Part shown: in pieces, positions 8,152 to 15,081 of the stretch
Numbering within the stretch: the first letter of the stretch is position 1
How the letters are laid out: the number at the start of each line of letters is the position of its first letter
Assembly (NCBI GenBank): GCA_905197585.1
Contig: CAJJZO010000010.1
Location: 1-20,011, forward strand
DNA length: 20,011 nt
Reading direction: 5' to 3'
Source of the DNA: an uncultured Collinsella sp.
GTDB taxonomy: Bacteria > Actinomycetota > Coriobacteriia > Coriobacteriales > Coriobacteriaceae
Program-made: the position numbers and the translations under genes
Notes under the pieces: model-generated
What the model saw: only the letters and a program-made list of their open reading frames with translations
What the model was told of the DNA's origin: nothing
Databases searched by the model: none

Positions 8152-8297
8152 CAGCGAGCGGGTCGCATTTGAGACAAGGTGACGTGAAACGAAAGGGCGC
8201 TGACCTTCTGGTCGCGCCCTTGAAGTTGAACGTCAGATTGTCCAAATGCGGCCCGCGCAGCGTCGAGCAGTTACGGCGTTTGGTAAAACGCCGTAAC
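8152..8297. repeat. 146-bp structured dispersed repeat, copy 2
   Basis: This matches 4694-4839 over equal length, with both hairpins conserved: 8193-8221 and the perfect 12-bp stem 8270-8297. Here an outer stem is also clear: GGGTCGCATTTG (8160-8171) pairs with CAAATGCGGCCC (8243-8254) with one wobble, enclosing the first hairpin. The last base overlaps the pyrE stop codon. On the minus strand the AAGGGCGC hairpin is followed by TTTCGTTTC, a possible pyrE terminator. Confidence 0.82.
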
Positions 8298-8977
8298 TAA
8301 CGCGCTCCGTACTGCTCGTAGTAGGCGTCGATGGCGGTCTTGAGCTCGTCATCGATGACGACCTTGCCGTCGATCTCGTGGTTATAGAGGGTCTCGACGA
8401 CCTCGGCCATGGAGACGATGCTCGCGACGGGGAAACCGTACTTGGCCTCGATCTCCTTCTGGGCGGTGGTCACACCGCCCTTGCCGACCTCCATGCGGTT
8501 GAGGGACACGATGAGGCCCTTGATCTCTACATCGGCAGCAGCCTTGACCTTGGGATAGGTCTCGTCGATGGACTTGCCGCTGGTGGTAACGTCCTCGACC
8601 ATGACCACGCGGTCGCCGTCCTTGGGCTCATAACCCAGCAGGTTGCCCTTATCGGCACCGTGGTCCTTGGCCTCCTTGCGGTCACAGCAGTACTTGACCT
8701 CCTTGCCGTACAGCTCGTGGTAGGCAATGGCGGTAACAACAGCCAGCGGAATACCCTTGTAGGCCGGCCCAAACAGGACGTCAAAGTCGTCGCCAAAGTT
8801 ATCGTGGATGGCCTGGGCGTAATACTCGCCCAGCTTCTTGAGCTGATAGCCCGTCACGTAAGCGCCGGCGTTCATAAAGAACGGGGACTGACGGCCGCTC
8901 TTGAGCGTAAAGCTGCCGAACTTAAGAACGTCGGACTCGACCATAAACTTGATGAACTCTTGCTTGTAAGCCTCCAT
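8297..8977 (-). CDS. pyrE: orotate phosphoribosyltransferase
   Basis: This 226-residue cytosolic enzyme converts orotate and PRPP to orotidine 5'-phosphate in de novo pyrimidine synthesis. The PRPP-binding motif VVMVEDVTTSGKS lies at residues 124-136, and the flexible catalytic loop DRKEAKDHG at 99-107 carries the Arg/Lys/Lys/His set (R100, K101, K104, H106). The N-terminal orotate-binding segment (FTLKSGRQSPFFMNAG, residues 23-38) is also present. Length is usual for the longer bacterial form. The ATG at 8975-8977 follows GAGGAG on the minus strand. No other pyr gene adjoins it, so it is a stand-alone transcription unit; no pyrimidine attenuator is apparent in its short leader. Its stop codon lies within the last bases of the 146-bp repeat. 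Confidence 0.96.
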   Translation of the reverse strand: MEAYKQEFIKFMVESDVLKFGSFTLKSGRQSPFFMNAGAYVTGYQLKKLGEYYAQAIHDNFGDDFDVLFGPAYKGIPLAVVTAIAYHELYGKEVKYCCDRKEAKDHGADKGNLLGYEPKDGDRVVMVEDVTTSGKSIDETYPKVKAAADVEIKGLIVSLNRMEVGKGGVTTAQKEIEAKYGFPVASIVSMAEVVETLYNHEIDGKVVIDDELKTAIDAYYEQYGAR

Positions 8978-9107
8978 GCGGGCTCCTCTCGTGATCGCGT
9001 ACGTGCCTTCCAGTTTAGCGCAGGCGAAGCGTCGATGCGGGCGCGCTTTGGAGCCACGGCATTCTGTAAAGGCTTTGTCAGGGGGAATGGTTTTCCGAAC
9101 AATGGGG

Positions 9108-9136
9108 TTGACATGGCAAACCCCCTCATCAAGAAT
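9108..9136 (+). promoter_or_regulatory. candidate promoter of the mgtA transcript
   Basis: A perfect TTGACA (9108-9113) lies 17 bases before AAGAAT (9131-9136, four of six matches to TATAAT). Transcription would start near 9143, giving an untranslated leader of about 270 bases before mgtA. Confidence 0.5.
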
Positions 9137-9203
9137 ACGGGCGGATTAAAAAGGGGTACGAGATACCCAAAGCGCGCTGCGCTCAGCCTTTAGGAGGTGT
9201 GCC

Positions 9204-9275
9204 ATGGAAGGCAGTCCTAGTCGAAAAACCTGCATGTCACCCTCGGCACGCCGCGAGGACTCCGCACACGCATAA
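9204..9275 (+). CDS. candidate 23-residue leader peptide upstream of mgtA
   Basis: A mini-ORF (begins MEGSPSRKTC, ends EDSAHA, stop TAA) is preceded by a perfect AGGAGG (9192-9197) with a 6-base gap, a better ribosome site than that of many full genes here. Codons 7-12 (9222-9239) form the 5' half of the long leader stem described at 9221-9368, so a ribosome on this ORF would prevent the stem. The product has no similarity that I recognise; it contains two Pro, an Arg-Arg-Glu-Asp run and no membrane segment. By analogy with enterobacterial mgtL-mgtA it may be a Mg2+-sensing leader, but this is inference. Confidence 0.5.
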   Translation: MEGSPSRKTCMSPSARREDSAHA

Positions 9276-9368
9276 ACGCCACCGGCAGATCGCCAAAACC
9301 ACCGCAAAGGCGCGCTGCACCCTTTGTGGGCTCAAGAGCATGACGTGAGCGACATCTAGGTTTTTTGA
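9221..9368 (+). ncRNA. structured 5' leader RNA of mgtA, cis-regulatory candidate
   Basis: The segment TCGAAAAACCTGCATGTC (9221-9238) pairs with GACATCTAGGTTTTTTGA (9351-9368): 15 Watson-Crick pairs, two G/U pairs and one C/C mismatch across 18 positions. It encloses hairpins at 9241-9258 (CCTCG/CGAGG), 9302-9329 (CCGCAAAGG/CCTTTGTGG, one wobble) and 9330-9350 (GCTCA/TGAGC). The last two abut each other and the closing stem, a multi-branch layout like metabolite- or ion-sensing RNAs. It does not match the M-box or other riboswitch consensus sequences I can recall. Downstream, CCTC (9396-9399) could pair with GAGG (9406-9409) of the mgtA ribosome site. Confidence 0.6.
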
Positions 9369-9414
9369 AGCAAATACGACACGTACGCTAACTCCCCTCA
9401 ACAAGGAGGACCCT

Positions 9415-12183
9415 ATGCTGATGCTCAAAACCGTCACGGTACTCGAAGCCATCTCCAAGCGCCGCCGCACGGCGCGCCCTGCCGCTCATACCGGCCTATC
9501 CAAGAACACCATATTCGCCGCCACCCATAGTGCCGAGGACGCTCTCGTACTGCTTGACGCCACGGCAAACGGCCTCACCGTCGAGCAGGCAACTGAGCGC
9601 CTGAACGCCGTCGGCCCCAACACCATCGAGGCAACGACCAAAACGCTCGCCCGCCGCATCGCCGATGCGTTCATCGATCCCTTCGCCGGCATCCTCGCCG
9701 CGCTCGCACTGGTCTCGCTCTACATCGACGTGCTCGCCGTGCCCGAACCACAGCGCGACCCCTCCACGGTCATCGTCATCGGCATCATGCTGCTGGTATC
9801 GGGCGGCATGAAGTTTATCCAGGAAGCCCGCAGCGGCAATGCGGCCGAGGCCCTCAAGGACCTGGTCTCCAACACTTGCACCGCCCTGCGCGACGGCGAG
9901 CGCATCGAGATCCCCTTCGACGAGCTCGTCCCCGGCGATGTAATCCGTCTCTCTGCCGGCGATATGGTGCCGGCAGATGCCCGCATCATCACCGCGCGCG
10001 ACCTGTTTGTGATCGAGTCCGCACTCACCGGCGAGAGCGAGGCCGTCGAGAAGACCACCGCCGTCACCGTCGTCGAGGGCGCCGACGGCTCCGCACTGCC
10101 ACTCTCTGCCTGCAAGAACATCGTCTTTACCGGCACCTCCGTGCAAAACGGCGCCGCCATGGCGCTTGTCGTTGCCACCGGCTCGGACACCTACCTGGGC
10201 GGCATCGCCAAGATGCTCAACGGGCGCGGCGAAAAGAGCGCGTTTGACCGCGGCGTCTCGAGCGTCTCCATGCTGCTGGTGCGCCTGATGCTCGTTATGG
10301 CGCCGGCCGTCTTTGCCATCAACGCCGCCACCAAGGGCAACGTCATCGACGCGCTGCTGTTCGCCACGAGCGTGGCCGTGGGCATCACGCCGCAGATGCT
10401 TCCCGTCATCGTGACCACAAGCCTGTCGCAGGGCGCCAAGGACCTCGCCCGTCGCCAGGTTATCGTCAAGGAGCTGCCGGCGATTCAAAACCTCGGAGCG
10501 ATGGACGTCCTGTGCTGCGACAAGACCGGCACCCTCACCGAAGACCGCATCGTGCTCGAGCGCTACCTCAACACCGATGGCAACGAGGACGCGCGCGTGC
10601 TGCGCCATGCGTTTTTGAACAGCTTCTTCCAGACCGGCCTCAAAAATCTTATCGACCTGGCCGTAATCGACCGTGCCGATGTGACGCCCTCGACCGTCGC
10701 ACCCGATTCCATGCTGGGCCAGAGCCTGCGCGACCGCTACACCAAGGTCGACGAGGTTCCCTTCGATTTCTCGCGCCGTCGCCTGAGCGTAGTTGTCGCC
10801 GACGCCCAAGGCAAAACCCAGATGGTTACCAAGGGCGCTGCCGAGGAAATGCTCGAGATCTGCTCCTTTGTCGAGATCGATGGCATCGCTCAGCCGCTCA
10901 CCGACGAGAAGCTCGCCCAGATTCGCAAGCAGATCGCCGGACTTAACGCCGAGGGCCTACGCGTAATTGCCGTGGCGCAGAAGACCAATCCGCGCTGCGT
11001 GGGCGAGTTTGGCATCGCCGACGAGTGCGACATGGTGCTGATGGGCTTTTTGGCCTTCCTCGATCCGCCCAAAGCAAGTGCCGCGGGCGCCGTCGCCACC
11101 CTCGAGGCCAAGGGCGTGGCGGTCAAGGTCCTAACCGGCGACAACGACCGCGTCGCCGCCACCGTCTGCGAGCAGATTGGTATCGATGCGAGCAACGTCT
11201 TGCTCGGCTCCGAGATCGATGCGCTCGATGACGCCGAACTTGCCGAGCGCGCCGAGAAAACCCACCTCTTCGCCAAGCTCTCGCCGCTGCAGAAGGCGCG
11301 CCTGGTACGTGTCATGCGCGAGATGCTCGGCCACACCGTGGGCTTTATGGGCGACGGCATCAACGACGCCGCCGCCATGCGCGCGAGCGATTGCGGCATC
11401 TCGGTCGATTCGGCCGTCGATATTGCCAAGGAATCCGCCGATATCATCTTGCTTCAGAAGGACCTGGGCGTGCTCGAGCGCGGCATTATCGAGGGCCGCC
11501 GCACTTACGGCAACCTGCTCAAGTACCTCAAGACCACGGTGAGCTCCAACTTTGGCAACGTGTTGTCCGTGACTGTCGCGAGCCTGTTCTTGCCGTTTTT
11601 GCCCATGAGCGCCCTGCAGCTGGTGCTGCTGTCGCTGGTCTACGAGATCGTGTGCATCGCACTGCCGTGGGACACCGTCGATGACGCTTGGACTGCCCGC
11701 CCGCGTGCCTGGGACGCCGCGTCCATCAAGGGCTTTATGCTCGAGCTGGGCCCCGTGAGCTCGCTGTTTGACATCGTGACTTTCGCCGCGCTCTTCTTTG
11801 TCGTGTGCCCCGCCGCCGTGGACGCAAGCTGGTCCGAGCTTGCCGCCGCGGGCGACGTCGCGGGTATGGCGACCTTTGCTGCGCTCTTCCAGAGCGGCTG
11901 GTTTGTCGAGTCCATGTGGTCGCAGACACTCGTGGTCCACATGTTGCGCTCCCCGCATCTGCCGAGCCCGCGCGACCACGCCGCGCCCGCATTGTGCGTT
12001 CTTACCGTGCTGGGCCTGGCGCTCGTCACCTGGCTGCCGGCAAGCCCCATCGCCGATGCCCTGGGGCTCATGGCATTGCCCGCGAGCTTCTTTGCGCTGC
12101 TCGTTGGTATCGTCGCCGCCTACATCGCGCTCACGCAGCTTGCCAAGCATTGCTATATCGCCCGCCACGGCGAGCTGCTGTAG
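9415..12183 (+). CDS. mgtA: magnesium-translocating P-type ATPase (MgtA/MgtB type, P3B)
   Basis: This 922-residue membrane pump imports Mg2+ at the expense of ATP. The actuator loop TGES is at residues 205-208, the phosphorylated Asp369 lies in CDKTGTLTED, and the hinge motif GDGIND is at 646-651. The membrane motif TPQMLPVIVTTSLSQGA (about residues 325-341) is characteristic of the Mg2+ branch rather than Ca2+ or heavy-metal pumps. An N-terminal cation-ATPase domain (about 35-100) and a C-terminal set of six helices (about 690-915) complete the fold. Length is close to the usual 900. The ATG at 9415 follows AAGGAGGA (9403-9410). No mgtC gene adjoins. Expression is probably controlled by the long leader with its mini-ORF and stem, since mgtA genes elsewhere are governed by Mg2+-responsive leaders. 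Confidence 0.94.
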   Translation: MLMLKTVTVLEAISKRRRTARPAAHTGLSKNTIFAATHSAEDALVLLDATANGLTVEQATERLNAVGPNTIEATTKTLARRIADAFIDPFAGILAALALVSLYIDVLAVPEPQRDPSTVIVIGIMLLVSGGMKFIQEARSGNAAEALKDLVSNTCTALRDGERIEIPFDELVPGDVIRLSAGDMVPADARIITARDLFVIESALTGESEAVEKTTAVTVVEGADGSALPLSACKNIVFTGTSVQNGAAMALVVATGSDTYLGGIAKMLNGRGEKSAFDRGVSSVSMLLVRLMLVMAPAVFAINAATKGNVIDALLFATSVAVGITPQMLPVIVTTSLSQGAKDLARRQVIVKELPAIQNLGAMDVLCCDKTGTLTEDRIVLERYLNTDGNEDARVLRHAFLNSFFQTGLKNLIDLAVIDRADVTPSTVAPDSMLGQSLRDRYTKVDEVPFDFSRRRLSVVVADAQGKTQMVTKGAAEEMLEICSFVEIDGIAQPLTDEKLAQIRKQIAGLNAEGLRVIAVAQKTNPRCVGEFGIADECDMVLMGFLAFLDPPKASAAGAVATLEAKGVAVKVLTGDNDRVAATVCEQIGIDASNVLLGSEIDALDDAELAERAEKTHLFAKLSPLQKARLVRVMREMLGHTVGFMGDGINDAAAMRASDCGISVDSAVDIAKESADIILLQKDLGVLERGIIEGRRTYGNLLKYLKTTVSSNFGNVLSVTVASLFLPFLPMSALQLVLLSLVYEIVCIALPWDTVDDAWTARPRAWDAASIKGFMLELGPVSSLFDIVTFAALFFVVCPAAVDASWSELAAAGDVAGMATFAALFQSGWFVESMWSQTLVVHMLRSPHLPSPRDHAAPALCVLTVLGLALVTWLPASPIADALGLMALPASFFALLVGIVAAYIALTQLAKHCYIARHGELL

Positions 12184-12298
12184 CTCCACCGGCGCCACCG
12201 TCAAGGATGCTTGGGGTGCCGCGCCGACACGCTTTACCAAGCCGGCGACCGAAAACCACCATTAAAGGTGACGGTTAGCACGGCGCTGCATCCCCAAC

Positions 12299-12355
12299 GT
12301 CTCAATCTGTAACACTTAGCCGGCAAAATCGCCTCTACCTGTTACAGATTGAGAC
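12299..12355 (-). repeat. TCTCAATCTGTAACA palindromic element, copy A
   Basis: A perfect 16-bp inverted repeat (GTCTCAATCTGTAACA, 12299-12314, with 12340-12355) surrounds a 25-base loop. Read on the minus strand its loop aligns with that of copy B (shared TTTTGC core), so A and B lie head to head. No gene is evident in 12184-12298. Confidence 0.88.
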
Positions 12356-12379
12356 AAATGCAGCGGTCGCGCCGAAATA

Positions 12380-12434
12380 TCTCAATCTGTAACATCTGGG
12401 CTCGGTTTTGCTGAGCAACTGTTACAGATCGAGA
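12380..12434 (+). repeat. TCTCAATCTGTAACA palindromic element, copy B
   Basis: The 15-base arms (12380-12394 and 12420-12434) pair with one mismatch around a loop of exactly 25 bases, the same length as copy A. The loop has an inner GCTC/GAGC hairpin. It lies 24 bases from copy A in the opposite orientation. Confidence 0.87.
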
Positions 12435-12464
12435 CAAACCGGCGGGATTGGGCTGCCTGCCTCC

Positions 12465-12503
12465 AAACCGCCACAAAGGTGTCTGTCCCCTTTGTGGCGG
12501 TTT
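12465..12503. repeat. perfect 15-bp palindrome AAACCGCCACAAAGG, possible terminator
   Basis: The arms at 12465-12479 and 12489-12503 pair perfectly around a 9-base loop containing GTCTGTC. On the plus strand it is followed by TGGCGTTT, so the T-tract is poor. It lies between convergent genes (mgtA and the LuxR regulator) and may end either transcript. The GTGTCTGTCCCC core resembles repeats often seen near REP-associated transposases (from memory, unverified). Confidence 0.6.
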
Positions 12504-12520
12504 TGGCGTTTGCCCGGTTG

Positions 12521-14067
12521 CTAGTCTTGGGGCGTCCAGGACCAGAAGTAGTTGATGAGCGCCACGCGTGACGTCACTTCAACCTTTTTGTTAATCGAGG
12601 CGATATGGCGGTAGAGCGTGGAGCGCGAAAGGAAGAGCGACGCCGCCACATCCTGCACGCTGTCGTCCGATGCAACCAGGGCCTCCAGGACATCGCGCTC
12701 GCGCTTGGTAAGGCCAAAGGCGGCGACAAAGCCCTCAAGACGCTCGTTAAACGACAGCTCCGGAGCCTCCGGCGGCACCGTATCGGCCCGTTCGGGCGCA
12801 TGGATCTCGCCAAGGTCATCGACGGCAAACGCCAACCCCCCCCGCGCGATGCCGAACCGTCGGCGCCTTGCCCAAACTGTCCCAGCAGCGAAATCGCAAT
12901 GCCCACAAACAGCACAAGCACCACGGCAACTGCCGTCAGCACGTTTTGGCTCGAGATAATCGCCACCGCCGGCGCCGTCACCAGCAGCGTGCAGATATTG
13001 TTGATGACGCGACCCATGCATGGCCACAGATACGCCCAGCGGGCATACATCGAAACGGCAGCGAACTTCGCGGTAAAGAACACCACGAAAAAGCCCGAGC
13101 CCAGGTAGAAAATCATCGTGGCGGCAAGTACATTACCGCCATTAGCATCGGTGATAAGCAGAAAGAACGAGAGTGTGGACAGCATGGCGGCACACGTCAT
13201 GATGATGTTCATGTACGAGCGTCCGTGCAGGTCATACAAGACGCCGGCGGCAAGGACGCTCAAGATGAGCAACAGGCGCGGCCAGTCACCCAAGTCGATA
13301 GCGCCGGCGGCATGCGAGGTCGTAAGCCCCGCATTGAGAGCGGCGAATACGCCCGTGAGGCAGGCGGTCGCCACCGTCAGACGCACCACGGCGGCATGAA
13401 AAGCCGCCTTTGCCTCGGGGGCTTCCTGCCACTTGGCGCCATATTCCGACGCATCGACCGATAGCTCGGCAATCTCAGCCTCAAACTCGGGCGCAGCCTC
13501 GTCGCGCAGCTTGGCTCGCCGGGCGACATGGAGCAGCTCTACCTGCGCAATCGCGCAGACAATCAGCACAAATTGTTGCGGAATTCCCGCGGGCATTACC
13601 ATATGGTTGAGCACCTGAACCAGAATGCCGGCAGCATAGGAAAGCGCCGCGGCACGCGCCAGGCAAGGGGTCCGCGCAAAACGACGCGCAAAGTTGGCAT
13701 GGGCGGTCGATCCGCAGTAGCCCAGAGCGCAACAGGCAACCAAGCCCCCGGCGATCACCACTTGGAACTGCACCGCCATAATCATCAGCAGCAATGCCGA
13801 CACCAACAGCACGCCTGTGATGTCACTCGTCGCAGCAATCGCCTGAGGGCGACGATAGTACAGAAGAGGGCGCACGAAAAAGCCGATCACGCTCGCACCA
13901 ATGACGATGCTCTCGTAAATGACAACCTCATTCGACGGTACAAACTCGGCGACGCGCACATCAAAGAGGTACTCGACAGCCAAAAACGTAAAAACGAAAA
14001 GCGCCAGGCACAGAATCTCCCGTATGCCCCGGCGCAGGTATGCGGTTGTGTCTCCCAGGTCCCTCAT
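12521..14067 (-). pseudogene. membrane-bound LuxR-family transcriptional regulator, frameshifted at a G8 tract
   Basis: The first part (from ATG 14065-14067, MRDLGDTTAY) encodes about twelve hydrophobic helices up to about residue 400. The second part, in another frame, encodes a linker and a LuxR-type helix-turn-helix (LTKRERDVLEALVASDDSVQ..., with SRSTLYRHIASINKK as recognition region) ending at 12521. The two frames meet at eight consecutive G on the coding strand (12836-12843). Nine G would give one continuous 515-residue protein, the usual architecture of this Coriobacteriia regulator family (membrane sensor fused to LuxR output). The observed reading continues past the tract without a helix-turn-helix. 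The cause may be phase variation, a genuine lesion or a sequencing error. The start is uncertain: 14065 has only GGGGG before it, 14103 has no ribosome site, and a TTG lies at 14178. Confidence 0.82.
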
Positions 14068-14319
14068 GGTAACCCCCAGCCGGTTAGATGTCCGGAAAAC
14101 CATTTTAATGGAGAACGGGTCCTGATACACACGCAATGCCCGAAGTGCTTCCAATCCAGCCCAAACCGCCCTCAACAAAAGTGCCCCCGATGACTAGTCG
14201 GGAAAATGGGCCATGTGTCCCAGCTGTGGAGACTCCTTGAGCCGTCTGGGTATCGCGAAGGATCGCGCACTCCCCCATCATCAAAAGTGACACACGCTAC
14301 CAGTTGATGGGAGGCAGCT

Positions 14320-15057
14320 ATGGGCTTCTTTGACAAGATGTTCGAGAAGAAAGAGTGCGCGATTTGCGGTACCGAGCTGGGACTTCTAGGTAAGACAAAA
14401 ATCAATGAAGGCTACCTGTGCAAAGAGTGCGCCGGCAAGCTCTCCCCCTACTTCCACGGCTATCGCTCCAGCACCGCGGACGATATCCGTGAGCAACTCG
14501 CCTACCGCGAGGCCAACGCCGAGCGCCTGTCTTCGTTCAACCCCACGCGCACGCTTTCTGCCGGGCGCACCAATATTATGCTCGATGAGGACGCGGGCCT
14601 GTTGATCATCACTTCGCAGAGCCGCTGGCGCGACGCCAATCCCGACATCATCGAGTTCTCGCAGGTACTCGGCTGCGATATGGATATCGACGAGCATCGC
14701 ACCGAGATCTATCGCGAGACCAAGGACGGCGAGCGCGAGAGCTACAACCCGCCGCGCTACGACCTGGATTACGACTTTAATCTGACCATCCACGTCAACA
14801 CGCCGTACTTTACCGAGATCAACCTGCGCGTGAACGACTCCACCATCGATCAGCGCGGCTCCATCGAATACCGCGAGGCCAAGCGCCAGGCAACCGAGGT
14901 CCGCGACGCGCTGGTGCAGCTGCGCCAGGAGACGCGCGACAGCGTCGTGGCCGCCAAGGCCCCCAAGACCGCGGTGACCTGCCCCTTCTGCGGAGCCACC
15001 ACCATTCCCGATGCCAGTGGGCGCTGCGAATACTGCGGCGGCGCCATCGGCGCATAG
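14320..15057 (+). CDS. DUF4428-like double zinc-ribbon protein
   Basis: This 245-residue soluble protein starts MGFFDKMFEKKECAIC. An N-terminal four-Cys knuckle (Cys13, 16, 34, 37) matches the DUF4428 type, and a C-terminal zinc ribbon uses Cys221, 224, 236 and 239 (CPFC...CEYC). The middle (about 75-190) is a beta-rich domain with the acidic, Tyr-rich segment RYDLDYDFNLTIHV; its function is unknown, and related proteins carry a PH-like fold there (inference). GGGAGG (14309-14314) lies 5 bases before the ATG. It is the first gene of an operon with a TFIIB-type zinc-ribbon membrane protein (24-base gap) and an SPFH protein. All three end or begin in zinc ribbons, pointing to a shared complex at the membrane. 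Confidence 0.88.
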   Translation: MGFFDKMFEKKECAICGTELGLLGKTKINEGYLCKECAGKLSPYFHGYRSSTADDIREQLAYREANAERLSSFNPTRTLSAGRTNIMLDEDAGLLIITSQSRWRDANPDIIEFSQVLGCDMDIDEHRTEIYRETKDGERESYNPPRYDLDYDFNLTIHVNTPYFTEINLRVNDSTIDQRGSIEYREAKRQATEVRDALVQLRQETRDSVVAAKAPKTAVTCPFCGATTIPDASGRCEYCGGAIGA

Positions 15058-15081
15058 CCTCCGGCAGCGAAAGGACCGATC

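Noticed and set aside
9113..9193. 26-codon ORF (MANPLIKNTGG...) just before the mgtA mini-ORF
   Set aside because: Its start overlaps the probable -35 box TTGACA and lacks a ribosome site, so it would lie upstream of the transcript start.
9143..9414. M-box (ykoK) magnesium riboswitch in the mgtA leader
   Set aside because: The conserved M-box sequence blocks (such as GTTAGGTGAGGCTCC) cannot be found; the visible structure differs.
9496..12240. Long minus-strand open frames opposite mgtA
   Set aside because: The mgtA frame carries every P-type ATPase motif. The antisense products are His/Asp/Gly-rich with no domain and are composition shadows.
12299..12503. CRISPR array
   Set aside because: The repeats are palindromic pairs in opposite orientation with only two or three units and no regular spacers or cas genes.
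14068..14178. Upstream extension of the LuxR gene to a TTG at 14178
   Set aside because: It adds about 37 residues without a ribosome site or domain; the ATG at 14065-14067 directly precedes the first membrane region.
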